Part shown: piece by piece, positions 25,058 to 37,524 of the stretch | How positions within the stretch are numbered: position 1 is the stretch's first letter | Layout of the letters: every line of letters begins with the position of its first letter | Assembly: GCA_964035545.1 (NCBI GenBank) | Contig: OZ037768.1 | Location: forward strand, 8,609,241-8,673,240 | Direction: 5' to 3' | Source of the DNA: Bugula neritina | Lineage: Eukaryota > Bryozoa > Gymnolaemata > Cheilostomatida > Bugulidae | DNA length: 64,000 nucleotides | Notes under the pieces: generated by a model | Database searches by the model: none | The model's input: the letters and a program-made list of their open reading frames with translations, nothing else | What the model was told of the DNA's origin: nothing | Made by a program: the position numbers and the translations under genes

Positions 25058-26300
25058 CACTATTACAATTATAAGATGTCAACTAAATATAAATTAACAA
25101 GAGTATATTTTATTCAGCAAAAAGTATAACGAGACAAAGTAAATTTAAACTTCCCAATTAATAACTAATAAATTTATTCAACTATGAAAATTTTACATGG
25201 AACATCACAAATGCCCATGTTAAGGTTCTTATTGGTTTGCTTAAGATAGCTTTTGCGCAATAAAAATTGGCAGTGAAAGGCATTATTACTAATACTTTGT
25301 TTTAGTACTGCTCAGTGGTAGTAGACAAAGCAAGTTATTCGCATTGGTAAAAACATTGCGTATGCAACAAATACAATAACTGATTTATAAAACCAACAAC
25401 TCATTAACTGATTAAGATTATTATAGTAATACCATTAGTAATAGTAATACTAATAGTATAACTATTATATTTATTATAAGTATTAATATTATTCTAGAGT
25501 ATTTTCATTATACGAAACTACAAAAGTTTATTAAATTTAATATTATGATTATTTTCAAAATCACTTGCAGTTTCAACAGTCAATCAATTGCTATTGTCAT
25601 TCTCATGCTGATTCTCATTATTTATGATTACGATAGTGCTATTATTTTTATATTTCATTTGAATCGCATTTTGAAACTTAATCATATACAAATAGTAATA
25701 CTAATAGTAATAGTAATACAACAACAGTAACACTATCAGTATCACTATCTTAATCTATATCATTCTAAATATAAAGAATTTTAATATTAATAAACACCAA
25801 AACACTACAACATTGTGACTGTCATTGACTTTAAGTGAATTTCAGTTTGATTGTACTTGACTATCACTATCCACTATGACTATGAGTATGACTAAACAGT
25901 ATACTCATACTGAGTATACTGAATAACATTATGATTAAGTGATTAACTATAACTATAAGATAAGTCAAAGTATAAGAATTAAATTTAATAGTTTATACTT
26001 TATTCCATATTCATATTGATATATTTTACTGATAGTGATACTAATTACTATTAGTCATAACTGATAACTTATAAGCTTAACTATTAACCTAAACTTCTGT
26101 TGGACAGAGCGTTAGCAATATGGAAAATTGTTTTTAAATTTATACTTGTGACTTCAGAGTGGACGTGGTTGTTTTACCTGAGGCTGATGTTTCGGTTTTC
26201 CCTTCGTAGTTTCTCATTGAGGCTGAAGCTGATTGGTAAATAATTAATTTCTATTTGCTGCGAATATGCTCTTTGAGTTATTATATAGATTGAGTGACCA
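25058..26300. other. NFX1 upstream region with probable 5' UTR intron
   Basis: The ATG at 25057 is directly preceded on the minus strand by an acceptor-like TAATAG, and a good donor (CTCAG|GTAAAA) lies on the minus strand at 26178/26177. A noncoding first exon ending at 26178 is therefore likely, giving a roughly 1.1-kb UTR intron. The interval is AT-rich, with TACTAATAG-type patches at about 25425-25480 and 25690-25745. The transcription start cannot be located. Confidence 0.4.
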
Positions 26301-26400
26301 GTTATAATACGTTAGACAGCGAATCAACCCGTGTTCAATAGTTGTCATCAAATGGTGCAATCTTAGCATTGTATCTTCGGTTAGAAACGAGTCATTGAAG

Positions 26401-26563
26401 GATCGCTAGATGCAGCACCTTTTTTTAGAGCTACTGAGTGCAGTTACTGAATATACATAATATTATTATTATTTGAACTTGAAAATTGCCAACCCCGAAC
26501 TTGAAACTCCTGAACTGCTACACTCAGTGACCCGAACTGTGCTGCATCAAGCGATTTTGGTTT
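26401..26563. mobile_element. MITE-like imperfect inverted repeat
   Basis: The left arm (26401-26449, ATCGCTAGATGCAGCAC then TACTGAGTGCAGTT) and the reverse complement of the right arm (about 26515-26562, ATCGCTTGATGCAGCAC then CACTGAGTGTAGCAGTT) match over most of 45 bases with a short unrelated AT-rich spacer. No clear target duplication is seen. It looks like a small non-autonomous element or a foldback. Confidence 0.5.
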
Positions 26564-26750
26564 ATTTACTAAAATCTAAAACCCACCGAAATGTGTATCA
26601 ACATTTAATTTTATATGGATTTTTGTATACTTACATAGTCACCGAAGTATAATAATCATAATTATGAATATAATGTAGCATTATTATTATATTCTAGTGT
26701 GTACCAGTACAGGATTTTAATAATATTAAATTTAATATAATTATATAAAA

Positions 26751-26815
26751 TATATTAATATACTCTTAGTAACTGTCTTAGTGACTAAGACAGTTACTAA
26801 GAGTATATTAATATA
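26751..26815. repeat. Perfect 65-bp palindrome
   Basis: Two 32-base arms, 26751-26782 and 26784-26815, are exact reverse complements around a single central G at 26783; I checked each pair. The core reads CTTAGTGACTAAG. It sits between NFX1 and the LINE fragment, within TACTAATA/AGTAAC-type repeat. Confidence 0.93.
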
Positions 26816-26945
26816 AGTTAGTCTTACTATGAGTATGAGTCTTACTCTAACAGTAACACTAGCAGTAACAGTAACTGTAAGTGTAACAGTAACACTAACT
26901 TAGTATTTACTATTACTACTACTAGTACTGTACTAGTACTTACTT
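26816..26945. repeat. Simple repeat of AGTAAC/TACTAG words
   Basis: Permuted CTTACTATGAGTATGAG, AGTAACAGTAACTGTAA and TACTACTAGTACTG words following the palindrome. No coding content. Confidence 0.7.
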
Positions 26946-27004
26946 ACTGTCCAACATATTATTCATATTGATTATCAAAGGTACTCAAACTTAAACTTAA
27001 AGTA

Positions 27005-28383
27005 TCACCAAAGCCGGACCTCATGATCGACATCCCAGCAACAGCTGATTGCCTCAAAAACATTTTCTGTGCATCCCTAAAGGTAGGAAAGCTCCCATAT
27101 TAGTGGAAAATTGCTCACATTACCCCAATTCACAAGGGAGGAGAAACGAACCTTGTAACTAACTATCGCCCCATTTCTCTCACATCTATACCATGCAAGA
27201 TGATGGAACATATTGTTCTTCACTACTTAAATGAAAAGCAGGACAAAATTCTTCACAACCGGCAGCATGGTTTTCGCAAAGGTATGTCCTGTGAAACACA
27301 GCTCTGTGCCACCTACCACGACATTGCCAAATCAGTGGAATCTTCATATACAACGCATGCTATCATCTTAGATTTTAAAAAAGCTTTTGATAAAGTCCCT
27401 CACTCCCTGTTGCTACAAAAGCTAAGGCAGATTCCTGACCTATCCCCTCTCTTAGCAAATTGGATTCAAGATTTCATAACACAGAGGATGCAAAGTGTTG
27501 TGATTAAAGGAAATATCTCCACTCCCTGCATGGTCACATCTGGTGTTCCTCAAGGATCTGTTCTCTTTTCCTATTATACATAAATGACATACCAAAAGCA
27601 CTTACCTGCAATGCAAGCCTTTACGCTGATGATACTCTCATATACCAGAAAGTGAACTCTAGGGAGGAGTCTATGGAGTTTTAGAAAAATATAGATGCAG
27701 TTTATCAATGGTCTCAAAAATGGAGAATGCCCTTCAATATCCCCAAATGCCATGCGATGAGTTTTAATACTACAGATACACTCCCAACATATAAGCTTGG
27801 ACAGGCAAGTATCCCATGGGTGGACAGCACTAAGTACCTAGGGGTCACTCTGCAGCAAGATCTTAATTTTGATCAACATATTTCTCAAAAGATAGATAAG
27901 GCAACAAAAATTCTTGGAGCCATCAAGTATACGCTAAACTGTGCCCCAATACCAAGCAAACTGCTGGCTTACACTAGCTTATGTAGGCCAATACTAGAAT
28001 ATGCTGACACTTTATGGGACCCTGCAAAAAAGCAGACAGCAGAACAAATTGAAAACGTGCAACGGAAAGCTGTACGTTTCATCAGCAACCTAAGAGGGAG
28101 AGAGAGTGTGAGCGACGCAAGACAGCGGCTTGGTCTCATACCGCTAGCTGGCAGGAGAAAGAACCACAGAATCACCTTACTGTTACGCATTCTACGAGAT
28201 GAACAACACCACCATGTACTCTCATCTAGCTATGATGAAATTCTCAAGTCCCAAGCAGATGCTAATATGACAACCCGTGCTGCCAGCAGAGGAGAACTAA
28301 CGTCAATCTGGGCTAAATGCAAACTCTACTATGACAGTTTCCTCCCACAAACCATACGTGACTTGAGGGTAACTAAGAACTAA
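27005..28383 (+). mobile_element. 5'-truncated, broken LINE reverse transcriptase (CR1/jockey-like)
   Basis: The 3' part of a non-LTR retrotransposon ORF2. Readable blocks: HITPIHKGGETN and NYRPISLTSI (fingers), HGFRKGMSCETQL, ILDFKKAFDKVPH (motif A), SGVPQGSVL (motif B), LYADDTLIYQ (catalytic YADD, motif C) and KYLGVTLQQDLNFDQHI, then the long C-terminal thumb region to LRVTKN-stop at 28383. It is inactive: a stop near 27102, a small deletion and frameshift just after GVPQGSVL near 27565, and a TAG near 27682. The endonuclease and 5' part are absent, as usual for 5'-truncated LINE insertions. Confidence 0.9.
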
Positions 28384-28785
28384 CAACCAAAATCAGCGAA
28401 ATGCTGTAAAATCCAGTCACTCTGAAACACACTGTTTTGTTATAAAGAGGCATTCTGTTTTTGCACAATTTGTGATCCAGAATGTACTATGGACGTCGAG
28501 TAAGTATCGAGTAAGTACCATAATGGTAATCATGATAATAATAATCATTACGATATAACTAAAACTGTAAAATCTTACCTCAGATGAGGTAGAACTTGAA
28601 CTTCCTTGCATTTGCAATCTGTGTTCAGATCTGATGGGAAGCCTCTATTAGTATTTAGAAACATTGTAATTGTTTGGACGGGTTATATATTGCTAACAGT
28701 AACAGCATAGTACCTGTACTGTTTAGTGTCTCGGTTAGTGAATAAGTTTTATCTTACGAATTGATCGTGTTAGTGTTTCAATTGA

Positions 28786-29430
28786 TTAGTTTAGGATTCT
28801 CATGTCATGGATTTTCCGTGGTAGAAAGCTGTCATAGTAAAGTTTGTAAGAAGCAGAGATAGAATTTGGATGTCCTTTAGCTGCCGCTCGTGTACACACA
28901 GCAACATTTTCTCTATTTTTCAAAAGCTCATCATAAGCCTTAGACAGTACCTGATGTTGACTTTCCTCTTGTAGAATTCTTGTGAGCAAGTATAACTGAT
29001 TGTTCCTTCTCCTGTCCTCCAAGGACTTTATGTCTAACTAATCCCTCACTTCTGATACACTTCAGCTCGGCCTTTAAGGTTTGCTATAAAGTGAATGGCA
29101 TTTTTATAAGTTCAATGTCATAGACTGTCTGCTTTTTACCTGGATCCCATACCACATCTTCATACTCCAAAATGTGTTTGCATAGACTGGTGTAAGCTAG
29201 TAGTTTTGCCTCCTTCGGGCGCTGTGTAGTAAATGCTGGATTCCACCCAGAATCTTTTTGGAGGAGGTGCACTTTTCTTTAATATGATTACCAAATTTTA
29301 AATCCGATTGGAAAGTTACACCAAGATGCTTAGTATAGCTTGTTTATTTTAGAGGAGTATCAGTAATTTTGTTTGGAATTTGGGGAGCTTCTTTTTCAAA
29401 AGTTATTGCTTGAAATTCGATTTCCTTAAA
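28786..29430 (-). mobile_element. Second, more decayed copy of the same kind of LINE, inverted
   Basis: Read on the minus strand it holds the 3' end of a related element: KHLGVTFQSDLKF near 29320, LLAYTSLCKHILEYEDVVWD near 29190, and RRRNNQLYLLTRILQEE then YKLYYDSFLPRKIHDMR at 29000-28790. These parallel segments of the 27005-28383 copy block by block. Frameshifts and an internal loss after the VVWDPGKKQT block break it. The two copies lie tail to tail with about 400 bases between them. Confidence 0.85.
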
Positions 29431-29664
29431 AGGTTTCGTTCTTATTACTTATAGTTATTAATATTACTAGTAGTTATTTAGTTATTAGATTTAATTTTAG
29501 CGATTACTAATTACCGAATCTGAAAATAAATAAAAATTAAAATAAGCTTACAGTTACTTTTAGATGTTTTGCTTTTAGAAATGGTTTATAAAATTTAATG
29601 ATGGTATTCCTTTAATTTTAATGATTTAAAATTTTATGTTTGGTATTTCAGACTGTCAACAGTT

Positions 29665-32600
29665 ATGGTTGCTATATCTTGCTTTGAGACAGTATTTGGT
29701 GGCTTGGAAAGCATCTGGCATACTGGAATTTTTAGTGATGTCGAAGTTTTAGTTGGCCATGAAAGTTATTTTGCTCACAAAGTCATTCTCAGTGCTCACA
29801 GTCCGATGCTGCAGGCAATGTTCACAAGTGATATGAAAGAATCTAAAATGTGCCAAGTGAGGCTCGATTCAATTTGCCGTGGTTCTCTAGCTGAGCTACT
29901 TCATTTTATGTACAAAGGTTACTGATAGCTTTCTAATAAACTGTTGCTATTATTTATGGTTGAAAAATTTCACAATTTAATATTTTCAACGAGGTTCTTC
30001 TAATTCGTGGTGTATTAATAAAACTGAATTTTGGATTGTATAATTAAACATGGACACAGTTACCAATAATTTCATTTGAAGCTTTTTTTTATTTCTTTAG
30101 TTTTGCAAATATAGTTCAAATTTTATTTCTCTTGCTTTTTATATGGAAGTTGTAAGTGTACTGAGTATAATTCCTTATTTAAACTGTTTTTATCAGTCTG
30201 CTATTTGTAGGAGTAATAGAACTAACCAACTATAATGTAAGAGACGTAATGTATGTAGCTGATCAGCTTCTGATGAGGAAGTTGGTAGCATTATGTGCCG
30301 ACTACATGCTTCAACATCTAGAAATAACAAATTGCATTGGTAGGTTGGTGGAACTCTATATATACTGTTACTACCAGCAGTCCACATGATTTTACATTTT
30401 AACTTAATGTTGTAAGGTAGCCTCATGTTGAGTTTTATGCTTTTTATTAGTAAGCCAATGTTGAGAGTGTGTGTGTATATATAGTATTGATATAATCACT
30501 TGTAAAGTACTATTGAATAATACAGTGATTTCGTTACCACAATGTAAATGCTAAATGTATTATATTCCATCATTTTACTTATATTAGTTGATGAATAAAT
30601 AAAAGTTTTCCTTTAATTACATGCATTTTGTTGTAATGCCTACTTTCCCACATTAGCATATTCAACTAAACCTATTTGCATTTGTTTTTAATATCAGCTT
30701 TTGTTTTCTTTACTATGATTGTTTTTCATTTCTGTGACAGAAATAGAACTTGATCAGTTTGTAGATATTAACAGCCGTTATTGGTGTTTCCAAAACTGTT
30801 TCTTTGGGTTTTAGATGTCATGCGTGTTGCTGATGCCCACTCTTGTGAAAATTTGAGAGTTGCTGCACTTTCTTTCATTTGTCAGAACTTTTCCCAAGTG
30901 TCTAAAGAAATATCCTTTTTACAACTAGAACTCTGTGAGGTGTGTAGTAACAGGTGCAATATTACAGCACACATCTGATAATAGCTATTTTTTATCACTG
31001 CTTGCATATTGCTGTTATCATGCAATGGATGTAATATGAAGACACACACTTGCAATTCTTGAAGTTTCATCCAAACATCAACTTTAAAAGCTTTTTTATT
31101 TCTTTTCCACACTTCCTTATTAGATAATTCTACAGATGGTAAAAGTTTTCTGCCACCCATAATATTATTGTACCAACTCATTCAACACATTTTTCTGTAA
31201 ATTGTGTAAAACTAGAGTATACAATACAGACAAATTGTCTAAAAAGTTATTGTTTAATCTTGCATAATGTATAATTTATCGACACCCTGGCCCTCCCATA
31301 GTATATAGTTGATTTTTTCATACACACAATTTTGCATCTTTAGTAATTCTAAGGGTCTTGTCTTTAAATATAGGCTTGCGGTCTGTCCAACAGGTGATAT
31401 CTTTGCTGGACACCAAAGAGCTACCTTTTTCTGATGAAACAGACATACTCGGAGCAGCTATGGAATGGCTTTCTTATGACATTGGAAATCGGAAACACCA
31501 TGCATTTAGGTTGCTGAGTGTTGTGCGATTCAGATCTATCACAATAAAAGATCTGGACAATGTGTTGGCACGAATTCATTGCACCAATGATGTGGCATTT
31601 AATGTCATCATTATGTCAATAAAAAGAGATCTATTTACAGGAAAATTATTTAGGTAAACATTATTAACTTTTGATTGTCATCACTTTTGCTGAGTTTCTA
31701 GTCAATGTTGTACTATTATTAGATATTTATTGTAGGAATTTGCAACATATTTTATGCTAAACGTGATGATGCTGTGTATGAGAGCCTTGTTAGAATGGTT
31801 ACCAATGACAAATGTTACACATTAATGTTTTCTGTCTTTAGAAATCTCAACTTTTGTAAACCCAAAAGGCAAAGTAACTCAATTCTAATATTTGGTGGTG
31901 CTGTGCTGGGAAGACATGGAGTTATTGACTCGACTAACTCTCTGTATCATTATAACACAATTAATAATACATGGAAAAAACTAGAGAGCTTCTCATTCTC
32001 CAGATACAAGGTATGTTTAGGTTGTAGAGCGGAGAGGGTTCTACCAATAGCCGTCTCGCTTTCACTCTGTCAAAAATAAATAGCACCAATAAAGATTATC
32101 AATATGAGTTTGTTTGCTTTTGCTACAATTTAGTTTTAATTCTAAATTGCAAAAAAATATTTATTTATTCAGTTTTGCCTAGTTTAAAACAATTTTACCA
32201 AAAATGTTAAATGAAAACTCAATAAGTGTGCCTTGTTGCAGTTCTTCCTTTTATTTAATTGTGGCTTATTTTTTGACTGAAAATATTTATTAAGTCGTAA
32301 ATTTACTTTTTGTTGTTGAAATCACTACACTTATAAAACATTATATGTATTTGAACGAGCAGTATTGAATGGGTGAGAAAGACTTGATAGTCACCCACAT
32401 TATTCATACATGTTCTTTGGTTTAATGTTTCCTAGCATGGGATGGGTGTCATCGGAGACCGAGTTTATTTAGTAGGTGGCCAGTCAGAGTGCTACAGTAT
32501 TACTTCATCAGTTGAGTGTTATTGCATAACAACCGGCCTGTGGAAGACTCTATGCTCGACAATTGACTTTAGGTTAGTTATGATATACTACATTATGTTT

Positions 32601-33874
32601 ATGGTTAAATATTGCATTGGAGGTCTTTATTTTTAAGTTCTTTAATCACTAAATGTAAAATCATGTGCTGAAATTGTATTGGGTTTACCATTGCACAAAT
32701 GAAGTGGATCCTATTAATAATGAAAAACAAACTAGTGTCTTTACTAACCTGTATAAAATCTAGATGCTGGGATTCTTTATTGAGCTGTGAGCTAGCGTGT
32801 TCATGTCATTCACATTGAAACAATATATATGACAGTTCAAAATAAACTGTGAATTTAAGTACTGCCTATGATATCACTACTATTATTAAGAATTACCCAC
32901 TGGATGTTTGTTAGGGCTGCTGTCTACTTACTCAACATCAGAGAAGAGTTTTTTTTAATGAAGTTGGTTGATTGTAGAATTAATCCAATGGTAACAGTAG
33001 TCAATGGCAGAATGTTTGTCAGTTCTGTTGATGATGGAAATGAACTTCCCTCTTCTGTAATAGAAGTCTATGATTCTATTAGCAATATTTGGTCTCCTTA
33101 CAAAAGCAACATCGGATGGAGGCCTATGAATACTGGTGTAACAGCCCGTTATAATGGTAATGAATATGAAGAGTTTGATTGAAAGTTTTTACTTTATTGT
33201 TAGAACTTTATAACCTCCATAACAAGCTTCAATAATGAATGTTATTTTTTAGACAAACTTTACGAATTAATGGTTGAAGGAACCTTGTCCAACTTGAGAG
33301 TTACTCCTCTCTTCCTAGACTCGGATATCTACAACAGATTAGACATAGGGGTGTTTGGTGATGTGTACTACCCCCATCCACCATTACCATGTGTTAAATA
33401 CAACTGCACTATGGTGTTAATGGCCGATCGTATATACATCATTGGTGGATCGTCTTCCCCATTATTGGTTGATTACACTTACAGATCAAAAGGATCCAAA
33501 ACCGTTTATTGCCTAGATTTTTCTAAGGTACACTTTCATGCTTGCCATCGCTATTGGCAATTTTTGTTGTACTGAGTTTCTACAAATTTTTATAGTCAGG
33601 TTTAATTAAAATTATTTCTTTCTATTGCTCAAACTCCATAAAGCCTTGTTCATGTATTTTGTAGAACAAATGGGAAGTTGTATCACCACTGATTGCATCA
33701 CGCTGTGGACATACTGCCAAAGTTGTAGGTAAGAAAATATACGTATTTGGAGGTCAAAACCCAGATTTGGAACCAACTAGACACTTTATGGAAGTTTATG
33801 ACACAGATACAGACACTTGGCAATCTTTAGCTCAACCTTGCAATTTTATGTTTAGTTCTTCCTGTGCCTACTAA
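29665..33874 (+). CDS. Kelch-like protein (BTB-BACK-Kelch), likely CUL3 substrate adaptor
   Basis: Nine exons: 29665-29917, 30211-30339, 30815-30939, 31394-31653, 31842-32010, 32436-32572, 32915-33156, 33253-33527, 33665-33874; phases agree and give 599 residues, typical of the KLHL family. BTB at about 20-125 (FSDVEVLV, FAHKVILSAHSPMLQAMFTSDMKE), BACK at about 130-245 (VADAHSCENLRVAALSFI, LPFSDETDILGAAMEWL), then a Kelch propeller with the double-glycine strands at G274-G275, G326-G327, G503-G504 and G559-G560. Blades between 340 and 500 are divergent and their number is unclear. By family knowledge such proteins recruit substrates to CUL3 ubiquitin ligases; no specific vertebrate orthologue is assignable. 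The first ATG of the exon is used; an acceptor-like TTTCAG 14 bases before it suggests a 5' UTR intron. For exon 4 the acceptor at 31393 (not 31373) is chosen because only it keeps frame. Confidence 0.92.
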
Positions 33875-34419
33875 TGTCTAAAACTTTCTTAGAGCTAAAA
33901 ATCTGCAGTCAAAGAGTGTATGTAGGATAAACAGCCTTTTAATATTTTCATCTGAAACCAACGATGTGTGGGAAAAAATATTATCAGTCATCTGCTTTTA
34001 CACACTTTTACTCATTATCTATTTTCTATTATTTCTAACCTCTGTGATATATTATTATATGTGGTGCTGTTTATTTTTGTTTATATTTTTCACAGTTGAT
34101 TGGTGATATTTTTCTTTATATTTTTATTGTAAAAATACATGTAAATATTGAACAGCATACCCTAATTGAATATATACAACATTTTAATTATTACTATTAT
34201 ACATAACATAGAGTTCAACAACGGATTGTTTCCAATATCTATCACCAGCGATCACAGGACATGTTTATAGATTTAATATCATTAGTAAAACTAACTCATA
34301 TAGATTAAAAAATAGCAACTAAAGAAAGAAATTTCATTATGTAGTAAATCAACCAATAGTGACTGTATATAGAAGTTCAAATTGTTGAGCAATGTACAGC
34401 AGGTGTCCGTCGATTGTTT
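33875..34419. other. Shared 3' intergenic space, KLHL / STIMATE
   Basis: 545 bases between the stops of convergent genes; AT-rich, with minus-strand AATAAA hexamers at 34075-34070 and 34128-34123 for the STIMATE side. I see no perfect AATAAA on the plus strand for the Kelch gene. Confidence 0.6.
34070..34075 (-). terminator. Candidate STIMATE poly(A) signal
   Basis: AATAAA on the minus strand about 345 bases past the STIMATE stop; a second lies at 34128-34123. Use is inferred from position only. Confidence 0.4.
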
Positions 34420-37400
34420 TTAGGAGTTGTAGCCATCTGATTTTAATTTAATAGATTCTCTGTCTTCTGCATCAGCAGTGGTTTTCAGTTTGGAGTACTT
34501 GTGGGACTTGGTTCTAGACGAGTTGATGCGCAGAGTATTCATGAGGAAATTATCTACTACCCAGAATATTAATGCCTGAAAATAAGACAACATAAATTAT
34601 TGGTTGAGCAAATGGTCAACTATTTTCAATGGCATTTGGTGTTTTTGTTTGAGTTAGGAATATTTTTTCTCCACAGTTTTATTACAATCATGAGAGGTTG
34701 ATCATAGGTTATATAATAAACATATATAGAAAATCTACATAATATCTGCATGGTATATCACATACTTGAAGGACTTGAAAAAAGCCACTTTAACAACAGC
34801 TTTGCAAAATTATGCATTTAGAGTGAAAAACAGAGACAGTAGGTGTTCCAAGCATAACCTTTGTTTGCAATTTAATAGTTTTTAAAGTAGCAATAATTAT
34901 TGATCAATTAAACAGATGACGATTTTATTTCAAATTAACACGTCTCAGTTAAGTAACTAATTATTCAATCATCCTTTAGAGTTTAGGATGTTGTTTTGTG
35001 TCAACTAATTATACTTAGCAAAAGTCTTATATAAATCCACTTGGTTTTTAAAATTTTCATTGCACAAATCCTGTTTAAAAACTTAATAACATATGAATGA
35101 GTCATAAAGGAATTGAGAAAAAACTGCCAAAAATCTTTAAGAATATATCATTATTTCGAAGTTGGGCCAAAAAATGAGGAAAAACAGAGGATATACTCAC
35201 GTTCACTATGATAGGTATGACAAACATAACTAGCACCACTTCCAAATGAGCATCTTGTATGGGAGACACTATGACCTCACTAATCTACATATTAAATCAC
35301 AGTTCATAAGTGAAGGTAATACCCATCATATAACAATTAACATCATAGAAAGTAATATGACAGTATCCTAAAAAACCTCCCAAGTATTATAATTACAAAT
35401 TTAAATAGCAAATCATTAATATAGAGGAATGCAGACTAACCGTTTTCCAGATATTAAATGTCATGAGAGCAATGACCACCCCCTTGACAGTCACCATTAC
35501 TAAACCATACATCAAACACTGCATTAACCATCTCCTACATTTCGGGGGATCTCCTGCGTAACACAAATATCAGTCTTAAAACACTGTTAGGTGGTGGAGA
35601 ATTTAGACATAGTATCTCAGCTATTTTTAGATTTGACTGCTGGGTGCAAACTATACAAGACAGCCTTATGAATTAGCAACAGAAAAAACACACCTTGCCA
35701 TTCACATTGCAGCAGCATTGACTAGTAGAAAACACAAGAGGAAGGTAACGGCTTGCATGCAAGTAGATATTCAAATTGGTTTGCCAGAAGTAGTTTAACA
35801 AGATAGCGTAACCCTTACATTTATCTTTGAAGATAAGTAGCAATCAACTACACTTATTTATATACATGAGTATAACATTTCCTGTATTTTAAGAGTCATA
35901 AACCACTGTGATTAAAATTAAAGTCATCATGTGCCAAGAACCATCATACATAGTCTCATTTGTTTGAGACCTAAGAATACAAGTTGCCAGTTTGAGGTCC
36001 ACTTTCCTAAGAAACTAATATGAACATTTACCAAAATACAAATTCAACTTCAAATATTCTAAATTCTTAGGACAAGGCAACTTAACCTACCATATTCCCC
36101 ATTTCTCAGCTCTTTGCAATTACAGCAGTTGAATATCATTTCTAATAGTCTAAGCAATATGTATATAAGCAGCAGTCCAACAGTTGAGTCAAGTAGAAAA
36201 TTCATAACATACCTGAAACAGTTATAAAATCACCAGTGCAACAACTGTTATAGCTAAAAATAATTTGGAAACAGTCATCCTAACTAAAATAGCAGTTTCA
36301 TGTAAGCTTTTTGATTAATTTTATCCCAAAATGCATCATTTCAATGGTTATAGGCCATTCTACTTACCAAATGCACGGGTCTTTGTTTTGTGTAGATAAA
36401 AAAACATTAGCAAAATGTATCAAACCAGCGCCGACTCCTTGCTTTGAAGTGTCATAAAACCTAAAATTGTATTTCAAACACTTTGAAATTTTATTAGCTA
36501 CACTTTTCATATTTTGACATCTATTTGATTAAAAGCTAACAACAAACTTCAAACTACTGATTTTGTAGTTAGCAGGCACCATTGACGCTGGAACATGGAG
36601 CTTTATGCCTTGCATGCATATCTTCTAACATAACCAACACTAAAATATGGTAAGTGGAAATGCAAATTTAAATTCTAAAAATTCTATGTTGCAACACTTT
36701 GAAGATATTTCATTAATACTTCTGGTGAATTTATTCTACCATTTCAGACAGTAAAGGCTGTTTCACACAGTTGCAATCACCATTGCCATTACTTGAATCA
36801 GTCTTAAATATAAACTTAAACTTTTTCATTTTATGAAAATTAAGCATTAAGAACTTTTAAACATGTATAAGTTGTACACCAATAAACAACCAGTTGCATC
36901 ATCTTTTAATATCTAACTTGGTGCATGGCTTTATATGGGAAACCAGATTCTTATAATGCATGACACAGAGTCAAAATTGAACAACTTTAAACAATTCACT
37001 TTGAATAGAAATCTTCTTCTTAGCATTCAAACTTTTTACAAGGAAATTTGCTTCAATTAAAAAACTAATGACAGAGTTTAATCAATTAACATTTCAAAAG
37101 TGTATTGGATATTCACATAAAAATAATTTTGTAAAATCCAGGTTCACCACTCACCAGACAAGCCAAGTTCTTCTTTGAGAGATTGGTTCACAGAACCGCT
37201 TTACTAAAACAGAGAGCTACTTTGCAAACAACAGAAAAAAACGTACTTGAAAGAAAGAGGAGGCGTGGATAGTAAAACAAGAAATACCTAATAATTCATT
37301 TATGTTGGCTCATGCACCAAAAGCTTCATAATAATACATCAATTTAACTTACCAATTAGACATGAGAATGATATTACTGCGAGCAGGAACTGAACTATGA

Positions 37401-37524
37401 TACCAAAACGGTCAGTTAAGGCATCGTAACCACATTTAGTTGTGGCATTTACTACTTCAGTTGTAGAGTTTCCTAGCTCAACAGGAAAAGCTTGTTGTGT
37501 GGATGATAAAATAAGAGAATTCAT
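34420..37524 (-). CDS. STIMATE: STIMATE (TMEM110) ER membrane protein, store-operated calcium entry regulator
   Basis: Seven minus-strand exons: 37524-37353, 37203-37155, 36460-36368, 36212-36091, 35553-35441, 35284-35201, 34575-34420; phases agree and give 262 residues (human 294). In vertebrates this multi-pass ER protein promotes STIM-Orai coupling at ER-plasma membrane contacts. Family signatures: DRFGIIVQFLLAVISFS, QRRTWLVWFYDTSKQ, LIHFANVF, NFLLDSTVGLLLIY, and ALIFWVVDNFLM near the C-terminus (human ALMFWVVDNFLM). Predicted membrane spans about 40-58, 82-96, 107-130, 155-178 and 198-218. Two N-glycosylation sequons (N19, N26) precede the first span. The C-tail is short and rich in Lys/Arg/Ser. 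The ATG lies 15 bases after an acceptor-like TTTTGCAG, so a 5' UTR intron is likely. Confidence 0.93.

Noticed and set aside
30815-31357. Kelch gene exon extended past 30939 or starting at 31374
   Set aside because: Reading on past 30939 meets a stop at 30976, and the acceptor at 31373 breaks frame; the acceptor at 31393 restores the BACK domain.
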